From the NCBI GenBank assembly GCA_040437565.1, contig JBDOQK010000008.1:558001-622000 (forward strand): a stretch of DNA of 64,000 nt, read 5' to 3'. The notes beneath the pieces were generated by a model. That model saw only the letters and a program-made list of their open reading frames with translations, was not told the DNA's origin and ran no database searches. This stretch comes from Albugo candida (taxonomy: Eukaryota > Oomycota > Peronosporomycetes > Albuginales). The translations under genes and the position numbers were made by a program. Below are positions 1 to 11,628 of this stretch, one piece after another. Every line of letters begins with the position of its first letter. Position 1 is the first letter of the stretch.

Positions 1-471
1 CAGATTCACTCAAAGATCCACAGATATCAGGAATCAACTTGGCTAGGATCTGTATCGTATGCAGATCTTCCATTATATTACTCGTTTTGTTTGTAATGAG
101 CAATACAAAGTAGTTTTCCAGAGGCTGGTAGACATATCGAACGCTTTCTGTATCAATAAAAGTATGCTCTCGCTGGCCGCTAGAAAGGAGCTTGGGGAAG
201 GCTGTCAAAAGACCCTGAGAGTCGCAAACGATCAGCAGTGAGACTCCAAGGAGCAACAATTCAAACCTCAATTCGAATTCGTGTGATTTCCACAAATTGT
301 CGAGCAACAAGCACTGACAGATAATTGTCAGCGTTTTAATAGAAGCCGCAGATATATGGAGTACCTTTGCCATTTCGAGTAAGAAGAGCAGCAGATAGAA
401 CAACCTACGCGTGCATTATCGAGATAAATTAATATAGGGAGACAGCACGGGTAATATCGGTTGAATACCAT
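1..471 (-). CDS. ARCN1: Coatomer delta subunit (delta-COP), N-terminal part, cut by window edge
   Basis: Subunit of the COPI coat for Golgi-to-ER retrograde transport; its N-terminal longin-like domain belongs to the adaptin mu/sigma family. Four exons can be read on the minus strand: 469-471, 365-404, 267-313 and 1-214. They join in phase to give a start like [14 protein letters not shown], then [27 protein letters not shown] and [19 protein letters not shown], all hallmarks of delta-COP. The first exon is only the ATG: the GT of intron 1 follows it directly. All three introns (about 51-64 nt) have GT..AG ends. The rest of the gene lies left of the window. AP-1 gamma-adaptin lies just upstream on the same strand. 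Family identification is firm; the one-codon first exon is inferred from phase and fit to the family N-terminus. Confidence 0.88.
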
Positions 472-736
472 GATTCACAACAGAGCAAATATTTCCAATA
501 TGAGCACAATGAGCGATAGAATCGAGCGCGTATGGCGACAGTGGCGCTTCTTAGTTTAAAAGTAGGGGTTATTAATTAGAGCTGTTACATATAGTGTGGA
601 AGACATCAAAGCAGACAATGTTGCAGTTGCAGCAACAAGCGCGCGAGTGTGATGACACAACACTTTGCTTTCAGACAGCATTAATGACGCAGAGATAGAC
701 ACTTTGTATGCGAGCATCATTTATATCGGAACGACT

Positions 737-3700
737 TTATAAATTTGATGGCAGTGATTCGACAGCTGCCATATCTTCCACTTTTTCACCATTCACAACA
801 TATTCGAGCTTTACACGCATAAGAACAGGTTTCTGCACATAAATACACATTCATGAACAGAATAACCGAATAATCGATAACTTGCGAACCTGCGAATGCA
901 TCGTATTTTGTATTTTAACCATTTGCGTAACAGCAGAAATTGTGTTTGCAGGAAGTACTGAGCCGCTGGGAGGTTCCATCTTCAGTTTTATATATTTGGG
1001 AAATGCTGCGAGAAATACAAATTGGTCTACTTGAAATGAGTTTCTGTTGCTGAAGATCGCTCGAATAAAAGTGACGGATGGATCGTCTGTGTTCGGCTTG
1101 ACGGGTGTAAGATCCATTATGATGCCATTTTTGTCGTATCCGCGCACCGTACCACTCGGTAAAGACGGCTCCGATACGCGCAATTGTATTGGAGTGCTGG
1201 ATGCAGATTTTTGGGAAGTGGATACCGTTAAATCAAGAAGACCTCCCAGTAAATCCGTGCTGTCCGATTTGACTACTGGAACTGGTGCTACAACGACTGG
1301 AGCTGGAGGCAATGTGGGAGCTACGGAATCTTGAGATGCACCTAACGAAAAGATATCGCTGAGAAGGTCGACTGTGTTAGAAGGTGCAACAGATCCATTT
1401 TGTGACTCCTGTTGTTCTGAGGCTGAGGCTGGAGTTGTACTTTGACCTCCTCCGAAGATATCATCCAGATCCAGCAGATTGGGTGCTGTATCAGCTACTT
1501 TCTGGGAGAATGAGTCTGTATGTCGTGGGATACTATCGTCTTCTAGAAGATCTGTTGTGGTGGCAGTGAGACCACTACCGACAGTCGATAGTCGTGTGTC
1601 TCGATCTCGAAACTTGGCAATGTCGATAGGCGGCATATTGGCGAGAATCGAAGGGCGTAGAGCTGCCCAATGCTGCTCCCCTAAGATAGTATACTCACAG
1701 GATCGTTGCTGTAACTCCACCAACATGGACGTGCTGTAGGTACTAATGATCGCTTGAAGCCTCACAATCTGCTCGGTATCGTTGAATCTTGTGGTCAGCT
1801 TCACGCAAGCGTTCAAGAGATACGCTCGGGTCACATCGGTGGTCGTATGATGCCGTAAAATACGATAGAAGAGATCAATTACTTGACTCTCTATGACGGT
1901 TTTCTTGGATGCAGAAACATCTTCGTCTTTCGAGCAAAACCCGAGCATTAAATTTCCGTATTCGCCAATACACCAGACGCCCACTTGCACGAGAGACAGC
2001 TGAGATATATCGTCATGAAGAGCCCAATACAGTTTGTGAGCCACATAAGCATGGAGATCTGTTGTGCGTTGGATCAGCAAGATGAGGGAGTTGGAAATAC
2101 GGTCGTCTGGAAGTGCACCACCAGCAATCGAAAGCATTGATATCAAAGTATCGATATGCCATTGCGTCGAGGGCGCATACCGATCCACAGCATCTACGAC
2201 CAAACACTCGATCAACTAAATTTAAATTGCGATTCACGTTCACACAAACCAGCAATACGAGAACACATCGCCATTTTTTGATCATTGGACGCAACGACCA
2301 GATAATTGAGCATTTCACGGGCAAGCTATTCATAACGTTCATGTAAGATATACAACTCCAACAATCAACGAGTCAAAACGTACTGTTTGTATGTTGCTTT
2401 CATTCACTAATGCGTACACCAACTCCAGTGCTCGTTGACGAATAGAAGCATCTGGATCTTTCAAACAATCAACGATAGTGTTTGTATGTCGCTGAACAGC
2501 ACCAGCATCGTCCGTGATGACCTACAATCGACATGATCACCGTTTATGGGAAGAAGCTATAGGCAGTGATACCTTGGAAAGCGTATTGAGTGCGACGTAT
2601 CGGATGTTGTTATCTCGATTGAGCAAAAATCGACCCAAAATATTGACTGCCAATACTTTCAACCCGCTGTCACTTTGTATCGCCATAATCGTCTGGACAC
2701 ACTGATACAAAATTGCATTTCCAGCCGTCTTTGCAGTTTCGGTGTTTGTCGCTACTTGCGCTAAGACGTCGTTCATGATCTCACTTGCTTCCTCATTATG
2801 TTTGCCTAGCAAGCAGAATAAATCGATGATTGCAACTTGGAGAAATGGATCCGTGATGCCGCTGACGTCATAGTCAGATGAGTAACCCATTGACAGTAAA
2901 TTTCTCAAGATTCGAACTAGTGGTTTCACTACGCCGACAAACACCTTTAGCTGATTGGGGTCCATGCGANNNNNNNNNNNNNNNNNNNNNNNNNNNNNNN
3001 NNNNNNNNNNNNNNNNNNNNNNNNNNNNNNNNNNNNNNNNNNNNNNNNNNNNNNNNNNNNNNNNNNNNNGTGTTTGTATGTCGCTGAACAGCACCAGCAT
3101 CGTCCGTGATGACCTACAATCGACATGATCACCGTTTATGGGAAGAAGCTATAGGCAGTGATACCTTGGAAAGCGTATTGAGTGCGACGTATCGGATGTT
3201 GTTATCTCGATTGAGCAAAAATCGACCCAAAATATTGACTGCCAATACTTTCAACCCGCTGTCACTTTGTATCGCCATAATCGTCTGGACACACTGATAC
3301 AAAATTGCATTTCCAGCCGTCTTTGCAGTTTCGGTGTTTGTCGCTACTTGCGCTAAGACGTCGTTCATGATCTCACTTGCTTCCTCATTATGTTTGCCTA
3401 GCAAGCAGAATAAATCGATGATTGCAACTTGGAGAAATGGATCCGTGATGCCGCTGACGTCATAGTCAGATGAGTAACCCATTGACAGTAAATTTCTCAA
3501 GATTCGAACTAGTGGTTTCACTACGCCGACAAACACCTTTAGCTGATTGGGGTCCATGCGAGCCACTTCTTTGATGAGCTGTACCCCGCTCAGCAGCACA
3601 CCATGATTTTTGCTTTTGAGCAAATTTTGTATGGATTCGGCAAAGTCTTCGACAACATCGGGAACTTTTTGAAACACACGGATAGAAGCCAAAGCGGCTT

Positions 3701-4325
3701 TCTTACGAAGATATTGATTGTCGCTACGTAAATGACGATCAATGTCCATGATCAGATCGCGTGCCATATCAGGCTGAAAAGAAAAATGAGTCGATGAACG
3801 AAAGAAGTTGTTCATACGCACATACCGAAGCAATATTGCCAACCGCTGTCAGCGAAAGACTTACAACAAAAGGATTGGAGCTATTCAGATCACTATAACA
3901 TCAATTGGTTAGTGCGGTTCATCTCCACAAAAATGAAGCATTTGATTACTTTTTCATGGAATTGGTCACAAGCGTAAGCACTTCTTCTTGATCCGATAAA
4001 AGAAGAATCAGACCCTTATACATATTCAATCAGCCAGAGAACCAATTTCCAGAACAAGATGAGCAAGTACCAAGTATCCCATCCGCTTTTCAATAAATTT
4101 GGGGCTTGCTATCAGCTTCACACACTCCATCTGGCCAAAGTGAGAAGGATAGCCGAGCATGTGGATAAACAGCAACTTTGCGATATTTCGATGCCGATAT
4201 TGCTTATCTTGCTCTTTGAATGCTGTTCGTATTAAAGCGCTCTCTTTGGCAATAACGGCACGCTCTTCAGCCGCTGTTTTACAAGCTCGAACACGGCGAA
4301 TAAGATCGCGTAATTTCTGACTCAT
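737..4325 (-). CDS. AP1G1: AP-1 complex gamma-adaptin, eight exons, interrupted by an assembly gap
   Basis: Large subunit of the AP-1 clathrin adaptor that sorts cargo at the trans-Golgi and endosomes. The start at 4325 gives [20 protein letters not shown], the usual gamma-adaptin N-terminus. Next come the helical trunk ([49 protein letters not shown]), a Ser/Asp-rich hinge with clathrin-box-like DLLDLDDIF and LLDL stretches, and a C-terminal gamma-ear ending [20 protein letters not shown] with the stop at 737. Exon joins I could place include [55 protein letters not shown] and MHSQ/KPVLM (last intron 833-889). The 100-N gap at 2970-3069 has 492 bp copied on both sides inside exon 4; removing one copy restores a single frame. 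It is not a real exon duplication. Confidence 0.93.
2478..3561. repeat. Assembly gap (2970-3069) with 492-bp duplicated flanks
   Basis: Bases 2478-2969 recur, identical as far as I compared them, at 3070-3561 around exactly 100 N. The copied stretch is internal AP-1 gamma coding sequence. Best read as two overlapping contig ends that were scaffolded instead of merged. Confidence 0.95.
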
Positions 4326-4535
4326 TGTTTTCCTTCGAATGTCCTTTGAGATGCGATTAGTATCAAAATGCAAATATCCGCCCTGAAGCCCACCACACTC
4401 TTCAGTTGATTATGTCCAATGGGAGCAAAGTCATTTGTTTTATAAACCAATCCGATTTTGGGTAAGATGTTGATTATTATTAGCCAATTAAGAGGCTCTT
4501 ATCACCCCCTATCTTCATTTGATTGGGTTTAATTC

Positions 4536-6261
4536 TCATGGCGGAACAAAAGCTGCAATTCCAGTAATTGCGCGTCCAAGAATCAATGCGTGAATGTCGT
4601 GCGTCCCCTCGTATGTGTTGACTGCTTCCAAATTCACCAGATGACGTATCACATGGTATTCATCTGACAGGCCATTCCCTCCCAGCATATCTCTTGAAGC
4701 ACGCGCAATATCGAGTGCTTTACCGCATGAATTCCTCTTCACCATCGAAATCAGCTCCACTGGGCATTTTTTCTCATCCAGAAGACGACCGACGCGGAGA
4801 CACGATTGTAATCCAATGGAGATTTCCGCGGACATATCGGCAAGCTTTTTTTGAATGAGCTGGTTTCTAATGAGAATGGAGTGACGCAACAGGTAGAAGC
4901 AGAATCCTTTCAACATACGCGGCGAGTGGTGCACCAAATTGCTTTCGATCCAAAGTGTATCTTCTGGCAGCCTCGTAACAAGCATCTGATGCGATTTTCA
5001 GATACTTTCTTCGTCAAAGAGCGTTATGGAAGTGTACCTGCGGCGCCCAGCGCTCCCCATGAAATTCCATAACGAGCGCTATTAAGACATGAAAATGGAC
5101 CTTTCAAGCCTTTCACATTCGGTAGCATACAATCTTTTGGAATTTTCACGTCTTCCATGGAAATCTAGACGAAGAATGTCATACACACACGTAAATTGCA
5201 TCTCTTTGGTACCATTCCAGTTGCTGATGCCATTAGCGTGGCTTTCCCTTCGATATAAGTAGTAGTCAGACCTGGAAGATCCTAAACGGCTTGTGCATGA
5301 AATGAGAGTAAGAAGAAGTATGCGCCTCACTTTTTCGAGAATGAATCCGCGAATCTCTCCTTCATCGTCTTTTGCCCAAATCAAAAGCACATCAGCAATT
5401 GGTGCATTTGTGATCCAATTTTTCGATCCATTCAATATGTAGCTATCTCCTTTAGACTTCGCTCTTGTCTCCATGCTACACATTTCCAATCAAGACCGTA
5501 CAATGTAAAAAAGCTTTTCAAAGCTTACGATCCTGGATCGGATCCATGATTAGGCTCTGTCAAACCAAAGCATCCGATAAGTTCACCAGTGGCCAATTTT
5601 GGAAGATACTTCGTATTCAAGAAATGTAGCCTCATTATCAACATCATACGCGATATGTCCAACCTTTTCTTTCTGCTTTTCAGATCCAAACTGGTGAATT
5701 GGATGCATCACCAGCGAGGATTGGACACTCATTGCGGACCGATAAGCGCTATCGACCTGTAGCATCAATGAGCTTGGATATTTGACATTTATGGTGATAC
5801 CTCCTACCCTTTCAACGGCATTTGCAATCAACCCATACGAAACATAGCCCACGCCTGCACATCCGTAACCATCAATCGTTGGACCGAGAAATCCTTGTTT
5901 TCCAAATTCTCTCATAATCGACTTGTCAAAAACACCCTTCCGATTGGCCTCCACAATGTGTGGAAGCAATTTCGATCGGCAAAATTCATGGGAAGAGTGC
6001 TGACCAGTATCAATGATTACATCGAATTCTAATTGAACGCCCGAGACAGCGTACCTGGACGAGAAGCTCTTCTTCTGATAGCTGCGCAGAAAGCTGTAGT
6101 GGATCATCCCATTGGAAGAAAGCTTTAGATGCAAAAAATCTTGTGCTATGCAGCGGTACAAAGCGTGAAGTGGCGCGTTTCGAGACTTTTAAAAGCGTCA
6201 AACAAGCGGAAGCGGTCATTCTTTTTCGAATGTTTTTACATTTACTCCGCGTTAAGAACAT
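4536..6261 (-). CDS. GCDH: Glutaryl-CoA dehydrogenase, mitochondrial, multi-exon
   Basis: FAD-dependent acyl-CoA dehydrogenase that oxidatively decarboxylates glutaryl-CoA to crotonyl-CoA in lysine/tryptophan breakdown. The N-terminus ([20 protein letters not shown], basic and hydroxylated) fits a mitochondrial targeting signal; the start is 6261 or the in-frame Met at 6219. Family motifs in order: [105 protein letters not shown], and [20 protein letters not shown], which holds the catalytic Glu. About nine exons with introns near 50 nt. Examples: 6055/5999, 5808/5756, 5664/5608 and 5529/5475. The intron at 5757-5807 is 51 nt, has no stop and reads through in frame. The start is only about 50-90 bp from the divergent gene at 6310. 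Confidence 0.93.
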
Positions 6262-6309
6262 GTCGTTAAGTGGAGGTAGATAACATGATAGCTCTTAAGT
6301 CGAGGTGTT

Positions 6310-8290
6310 ATGTTCGTATCTCAACACAGCTTTATGGATTCCATGAGCATGCAAACTTCCGGCTCGTTAGAGTATCAGAACCAGTCTTTTAACACATTGA
6401 TCGATACTCAATGTCCGCAAGACGAGATAAAAGACGACGAATTTGAAACCTTTGCGCAAACAAACTCCAAAGAGCCTCTAAAAGCCTCTGAATCACTCGT
6501 ATCCGAAACCAATGGCGATATCGCGCTTGACCCCGACACAGTCGTCGCCATCTCCTCTGAGATATCGCATAAGAATCCGCCAGAAAACAAAAATCTTTCT
6601 GAACCCGCTTACGATGACGCTCTTATGCATAACGTCGATGAATACGATCCTGCAAATCCGTCGCATGGAATGGCCGACATTGGCCCAATTGGCCACTACG
6701 ACAGGAATCCAAGCCCGAGCGCAATAAAGTCCCAATCAGAGCCTCTACAAAATACTGATCGCGCTACTGAGCCATTGAGAGTGAAAGTAGAGGAAATCAA
6801 AGAAGATTCAGCGTACAATCATCCATCCTCAAAAGGCTCATTGAGGATGGAATCGCCAGTGACACACAAACATGGACTCTCGGAGGCAGCTTGGGATCGA
6901 CTGATGAACTTACAATCACTCAATGCTTTTCGAATCGCACAAGTGAGTCGATCGTGTTGGACGAAAATAAGCGCTTTACCGGAATTTGCTCAACTTTCCA
7001 TCCTGGCTCGATTCGAACGAAGTTTGACAACTATTAACGATAAAAATGGCGAGATGAAGCGTATTTATCAAGAGTATGTTGATGAGAATCCTCAAGTGGC
7101 CGCATTGCAGCCAGTCTCGGTGTATATTGATGATTATATGTCTGATCCTGGGCTTTTCAAGTACGGGTATGCTCCACCACTTCCAAAGTCTGGTATGAAT
7201 GAGACACCAGTTCCTTATGCGGGAAAATTGGGTGCGGAAGGAGGACATACGCCACGAAAAAGGTCAAATAGCGACTCGGTCCGTTCGACTGCAAGTAAAA
7301 GCGTCTCTGGTGATACCATCGACGAGTACGGGCGAACTGTCAAGAGCCCTCGCGAAGATATTTCCAATCAACAAGCTTCTGAGCCTTCTACCACGCACAA
7401 TGAATTACCAGAACCAGTCAAGCGTGAGAAACAAACCGAAACACCCAACCAAAGTGGATTGATCGACACACGTACTCGACTAGCACCCACAACACTTTCC
7501 CCGTCATCTTTGGGAAGACGATACGAGAAGACGGAAATGTATGATCGTCTCCCTCGAAGNNNNNNNNNNNNNNNNNNNNNNNNNNNNNNNNNNNNNNNNN
7601 NNNNNNNNNNNNNNNNNNNNNNNNNNNNNNNNNNNNNNNNNNNNNNNNNNNNNNNNNNNGGGAAGACGATACGAGAAGACGGAAATGTATGATCGTCTCC
7701 CTCGAAGCGTGCGAACAGTTTTGGATATCATGTATAACGAAAACCAGCTTCCAGAGACCATCAATGACAGCGTTTTGCATCGACTCGTTTGCCTTCCCGA
7801 GCATATCGCTCTCCGTGTGGTAGAAAACTTTAGCAATATCGACTTGACACACATTGGAAATCTTCAAGGCTTTTTGGTCGGAATTATCAATCGAATCAGC
7901 GAGAAAGCACAAGTGTCCGAGGACGGAGCGTACGCGACATTAAACACATCAGAAGAAGCAACGTACCCCGCGTACAATCCGCCGATGGAGAAGAATGTGA
8001 TGCGATTCGAACAGCCTCGAAATGTGTATGCACCTCCATCTCAGGATCGTATGAGCCAGCTCGCTCCGTCTGTACAGCAACACATGCACGAGCTCGTGCG
8101 TCGAGGCGTCATGACCGGCATCGATGAATTTAACGATCAGTGCTATCAACTTTTGGCTCAGGTAACTGAGCCAATGGCCCATGAAATTCTAAAGCGATAC
8201 GCCAGTGCAAATTTGCGAAATGTTCGTAATCGGAGCGGTTTTCTTGTCGGTGTCATACGCCGTTGCCGTCAGGAATTTGAGTACAATTAA
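6310..8290 (+). CDS. Protein with three hnRNP-Q acidic-domain-like helical modules
   Basis: Coding runs from the ATG at 6310 to the stop at 8290. A 100-N gap at 7560-7659 splits it; its 48-bp flanks (7512-7559 and 7660-7707) are the same sequence, and removing one copy restores one frame of about 610 codons. The N-terminal half is acidic, polar and probably disordered. Three modules share a pattern of a Leu-rich helix, 'P-E-A/I-L', then 'I-N-L-F-L-I-R'. They start near 6880 (LPEFAQLSILARFERSL), 7708 (LPEHIALRVVENFSNIDLTH then GFLVGIINRI) and 8065 (MAHEILKRYASANL then SGFLVGVIRRC). This resembles the acidic N-terminal domain of hnRNP Q/SYNCRIP-type RNA-binding proteins. I see no RRM, so a direct RNA-binding role is inference only. 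Convergent with the Ca2+-ATPase, 59 bp between stops. Confidence 0.75.
7512..7707. repeat. Assembly gap (7560-7659) with 48-bp duplicated flanks
   Basis: Bases 7512-7559 and 7660-7707 are the same sequence on either side of 100 N. The copied segment is coding. Collapsing it keeps the reading frame. Confidence 0.93.
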
Positions 8291-8349
8291 ACCCAATTAC
8301 AAATCGTTTGAACAGCAAATTCCATTTATGTTTACCACACAAAAAAAGT

Positions 8350-11300
8350 CTACTGCTTCAAGCCTTGAGAGTTTTTTCTATCATAAAGCCGATCGTCTCC
8401 AATGGCAGCGCGTGCAGCCAATCCTTTCTGAAATGCTTTCACCACACGGAGTTGAGTTCGAATTCGGCAAAATCCGCGAAGCCATAATTCCTGTCCACGC
8501 GCTATTGGCGACTCGGGGATCGTGACATCTTTTGCTTCCTGACAAACCGCTGGAAAGTATCGATCCGTGACACATCGCAATGCCAAGCCGAGTGGTAGCG
8601 ATAGAAATCCAAGGACAATACACGCTGTCCACTGTACTGCTGACAGCGACGTCGTATTGAAAAATCGACCTGTCCATTCCACCAAAATGATCTGCATGAC
8701 GACTTGGAGCACTGCCAGATAGATAAACAGCCGATTCTTTGTGATCCCATTGAAAATGTTCAATTCATCGTGTATTTTCCGGCAATTCAGCTCATTGAAT
8801 AGCTGCATCCACACAAACGCATTGAAAATGATTGTCAAATGGACATTTGGATCATTTTTTTGACTTTCTGGAAGATCTGTTCGTCTTCCTGATGGAATGT
8901 CAAAGATTGTCTCCCCAGTGAATGTCAATGTCAGCAGAACAATAAGCTGATAGACGGATTGCCCGATAATGTGTTTGATCATTTTTCTGGAAAGCAAAGG
9001 CTGTGTCCTCGGGTATGGCGCTCGGGTCAGTAAAGCTGGGGTCGGAGGCTCGGTTGCGAGCGATAATGAAGCAAATGAGTCCATGATAAGATTCACCCAA
9101 AGCATTTGTACCGCAGTCAGAGGCGATTGCTCAATGAAAATAGCGCCAATGAGTGCAAGAACGATCGCAACGAGATTCACAGTGAGCTGAAATTGAAGAA
9201 ATTTGGCGATGGAATCGTACACATTTCGACCCCATTTGATAGCGCTGACGATCGAAGTGAAGTTATCATCCATAAGGATGATATCAGAAGCATCTTTTGC
9301 CACAGCTGTGCCACTAATTCCCATCGCGAATCCGACATTTGCTTTCTTCAAAGCCGGAGCGTCATTAGTTCCATCGCCCGTGACCGCAACAGTTTGTGGT
9401 CCAAAAGGCATCAAAGTTGTTTGCATCAGACCAGTAACAAGCGTGTGTTTGTCTTTCGGAGAAGAGCGAGCTAAGACGCGAAGCTTGGGCCATATCTTAT
9501 CAAACTCGGATTGATCAAGTGCTCCCTTTGAGTCTAAAACACGAGCACGAAACTCTGTTCCTTCCATGATAAGTGATCCATCTCCAGATTGTATAATTCC
9601 ACATTTCGCTGCGATAGAACGAGCTGTTGTGATGTTGTCTCCTGTCACCATTCGTACAACGATTCCAGCCTTCTTACAATCTCGTATCGCATCTGGAACC
9701 TCCGTTCGTACAGGATCTTCGATACCGACGATAGCGACACATGTCAAATCCTTTTCCAAATCGTCATCACTCCATTTTTCGAGCTCACTTGCGGAAGCAT
9801 TGATATCACGATATGCTAGACACAAGGTGCGATACCCTTGGGAAGCATACTTTTCAATGATACGACTTTTGATTCCATCTTTTTCAGCGACTTCTAATGA
9901 AGTTGTCGAGCCATCAATTTGCATCAATTTTTCACATAAATCAAGCACAACTTCGGTAGCGCCTTTAGTGTACAGCCGAGCTTTTGTCTCACTCAATTGA
10001 ACCACAACAGACATTCGTTTCTTCTGACTGCTGAACGTTAACATGTGACCGATAACAGCATTCGCACGGACATCAGCGTACTGAATTCCACATTCTCCAA
10101 CAAATTGTAATAGCGCACATTCCGTCTTATTTCCCGTGTGTTCGAGTGGAGCATTGGGTATCTTTGACGCTAGTAATTCAGCTGTCGAATTGATGCACAC
10201 TCCATCATAAAAAACTTCTTGCAGCAATTTTTCGATGGCGCCAGCAACACTTTGAGCAGAATTGAATTCTTGTCCGCCGATCCAAATTTGCATTACAGTC
10301 ATACGGTTTGTTGTCAGTGTTCCGGTTTTATCGGAGCAAATTGTGGTCGCGCTTCCCATTGTTTCACACGCATCCAAATGCCGAACTAAATTGTTATCTT
10401 TTAACATTTTCTTCACTGAAAATGCTAATGCGATGGTGACAGCTAGCGGTAAGCCTTCGGGAATTGCTACGACCAGAACTGTGATCGCCGTAATGAAAAA
10501 ATTGAGATAATCGGAGACGTATTTAGACCTCCATTTCTCGCCATCAATTGCAAACTTCTCGACAGACATTCGGACTGACATGATAATAAACACGAAAAGC
10601 GCGATAACAGTTCCCAATTTACCGATAAGAATCGTCAATTTGTACAATTTGGCTTCTAAAGGCGATTGAAATTCTTTTTCATCTTTGGTGGAAGATTCAT
10701 CACGTGTTTCTCCGGAGGGTGTTTTGGTCAAAGACGCACGATCCGGTCCTGGCGTTTGGATTTGGACGTAGGCGTCTTGAATGTCCGTTGGGGATTTTGG
10801 TGGTGTTACTTCTGCTGTGGTGTTTCCTGTTATCAGAGTCTTGATGATTCCAGCTTGTGAGTTGGCGCCCACACAGACAACAAGCATTCGTCCAAACCCT
10901 TCCATCACTTTTGTCCCTGAAAACAAAAACGGATTCGCTTCACTTTTGACCAACAAATCACTTTCTCCAGTCATCGCACTTTCATCGATTTTTAATTCTT
11001 TTTCGTGAAAAACAATTCCATCGGCCGGAAGAATGTCACCCAAATCAATGCGGACAATATCGCCAACCAATAAATTGGATTTCCCGACTTCTTTCGGCTC
11101 ACCGTCACGAATGACTTTGATTTTCTCGTCTTCTTTAACAGCATTCAGAGCCTGAAATTGTCGTTCTTTTTGATAATCGTTGAGAGCGGCGACCAAAGTC
11201 ACAATAAATACAGTGCCCAAAATACACGTTCCTTCGATCCACCCCGTGTCTTTATGATCACCGACGGTCGATGACAATACAACGGAGATAGCGCCCGATA

Positions 11301-11628
11301 CAGCCAGAACAATGATTGTGATGTCTTTGAACGCTTCCCACATTAATTCTAAGATTCCGTACGATTTCGGAGGTGGGATGTAATTTTTACCATACACTTC
11401 TTCGCGACGTTGATGGTCGGATGCATCTTCAGAATGGATTCCGTACTTGAGATCGACGTTGAGGGCTTTTGCGACGCCTTGGACGCCACCGAGCTTTCGG
11501 AGATTCTGCTCACCGGTTTCCCGTGTGGATTCTACAAGACGGATGAGGTCTCCTGGCAATAGAGTGAACGGTACGGATGTCCGACTGGCGCTATTCCGTG
11601 AGGCGGAATCGCGTGAATTTGACGACAT
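8350..11628 (-). CDS. Plasma-membrane-type Ca2+-transporting P-type ATPase (P2B), intronless
   Basis: Exports Ca2+ from the cytosol using ATP. The first in-frame ATG is at 11628, giving 1092 residues with no intron. Visible P-ATPase motifs: the TGES-type actuator motif (AMTGESD), PEGLP in TM4 near residue 390, the phosphorylation site DKTGTLTTN with Asp near residue 432, and the hinge TGDGTNDAPALKKA. The last TM segments carry the P2B pattern VNLVAI and MLWVNLIMDSFASLSLATE. The C-terminal tail (about residues 1047-1072) contains LWLRGFCRIRTQLRVVKAF. This closely resembles the calmodulin-binding autoinhibitory helix of animal PMCAs rather than the N-terminal site of plant ACAs. A Thr/Pro/Ser-rich insert sits before TM3. 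Its 5' side faces a roughly 500-bp noncoding stretch. Confidence 0.95.
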   Translation of the reverse strand: MSSNSRDSASRNSASRTSVPFTLLPGDLIRLVESTRETGEQNLRKLGGVQGVAKALNVDLKYGIHSEDASDHQRREEVYGKNYIPPPKSYGILELMWEAFKDITIIVLAVSGAISVVLSSTVGDHKDTGWIEGTCILGTVFIVTLVAALNDYQKERQFQALNAVKEDEKIKVIRDGEPKEVGKSNLLVGDIVRIDLGDILPADGIVFHEKELKIDESAMTGESDLLVKSEANPFLFSGTKVMEGFGRMLVVCVGANSQAGIIKTLITGNTTAEVTPPKSPTDIQDAYVQIQTPGPDRASLTKTPSGETRDESSTKDEKEFQSPLEAKLYKLTILIGKLGTVIALFVFIIMSVRMSVEKFAIDGEKWRSKYVSDYLNFFITAITVLVVAIPEGLPLAVTIALAFSVKKMLKDNNLVRHLDACETMGSATTICSDKTGTLTTNRMTVMQIWIGGQEFNSAQSVAGAIEKLLQEVFYDGVCINSTAELLASKIPNAPLEHTGNKTECALLQFVGECGIQYADVRANAVIGHMLTFSSQKKRMSVVVQLSETKARLYTKGATEVVLDLCEKLMQIDGSTTSLEVAEKDGIKSRIIEKYASQGYRTLCLAYRDINASASELEKWSDDDLEKDLTCVAIVGIEDPVRTEVPDAIRDCKKAGIVVRMVTGDNITTARSIAAKCGIIQSGDGSLIMEGTEFRARVLDSKGALDQSEFDKIWPKLRVLARSSPKDKHTLVTGLMQTTLMPFGPQTVAVTGDGTNDAPALKKANVGFAMGISGTAVAKDASDIILMDDNFTSIVSAIKWGRNVYDSIAKFLQFQLTVNLVAIVLALIGAIFIEQSPLTAVQMLWVNLIMDSFASLSLATEPPTPALLTRAPYPRTQPLLSRKMIKHIIGQSVYQLIVLLTLTFTGETIFDIPSGRRTDLPESQKNDPNVHLTIIFNAFVWMQLFNELNCRKIHDELNIFNGITKNRLFIYLAVLQVVMQIILVEWTGRFFNTTSLSAVQWTACIVLGFLSLPLGLALRCVTDRYFPAVCQEAKDVTIPESPIARGQELWLRGFCRIRTQLRVVKAFQKGLAARAAIGDDRLYDRKNSQGLKQ

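Noticed and set aside
2478-3561. Tandem exon duplication inside gamma-adaptin
   Set aside because: The two copies are separated by exactly 100 N and show no differences I could see, as at other gaps. An assembly artefact explains it better.
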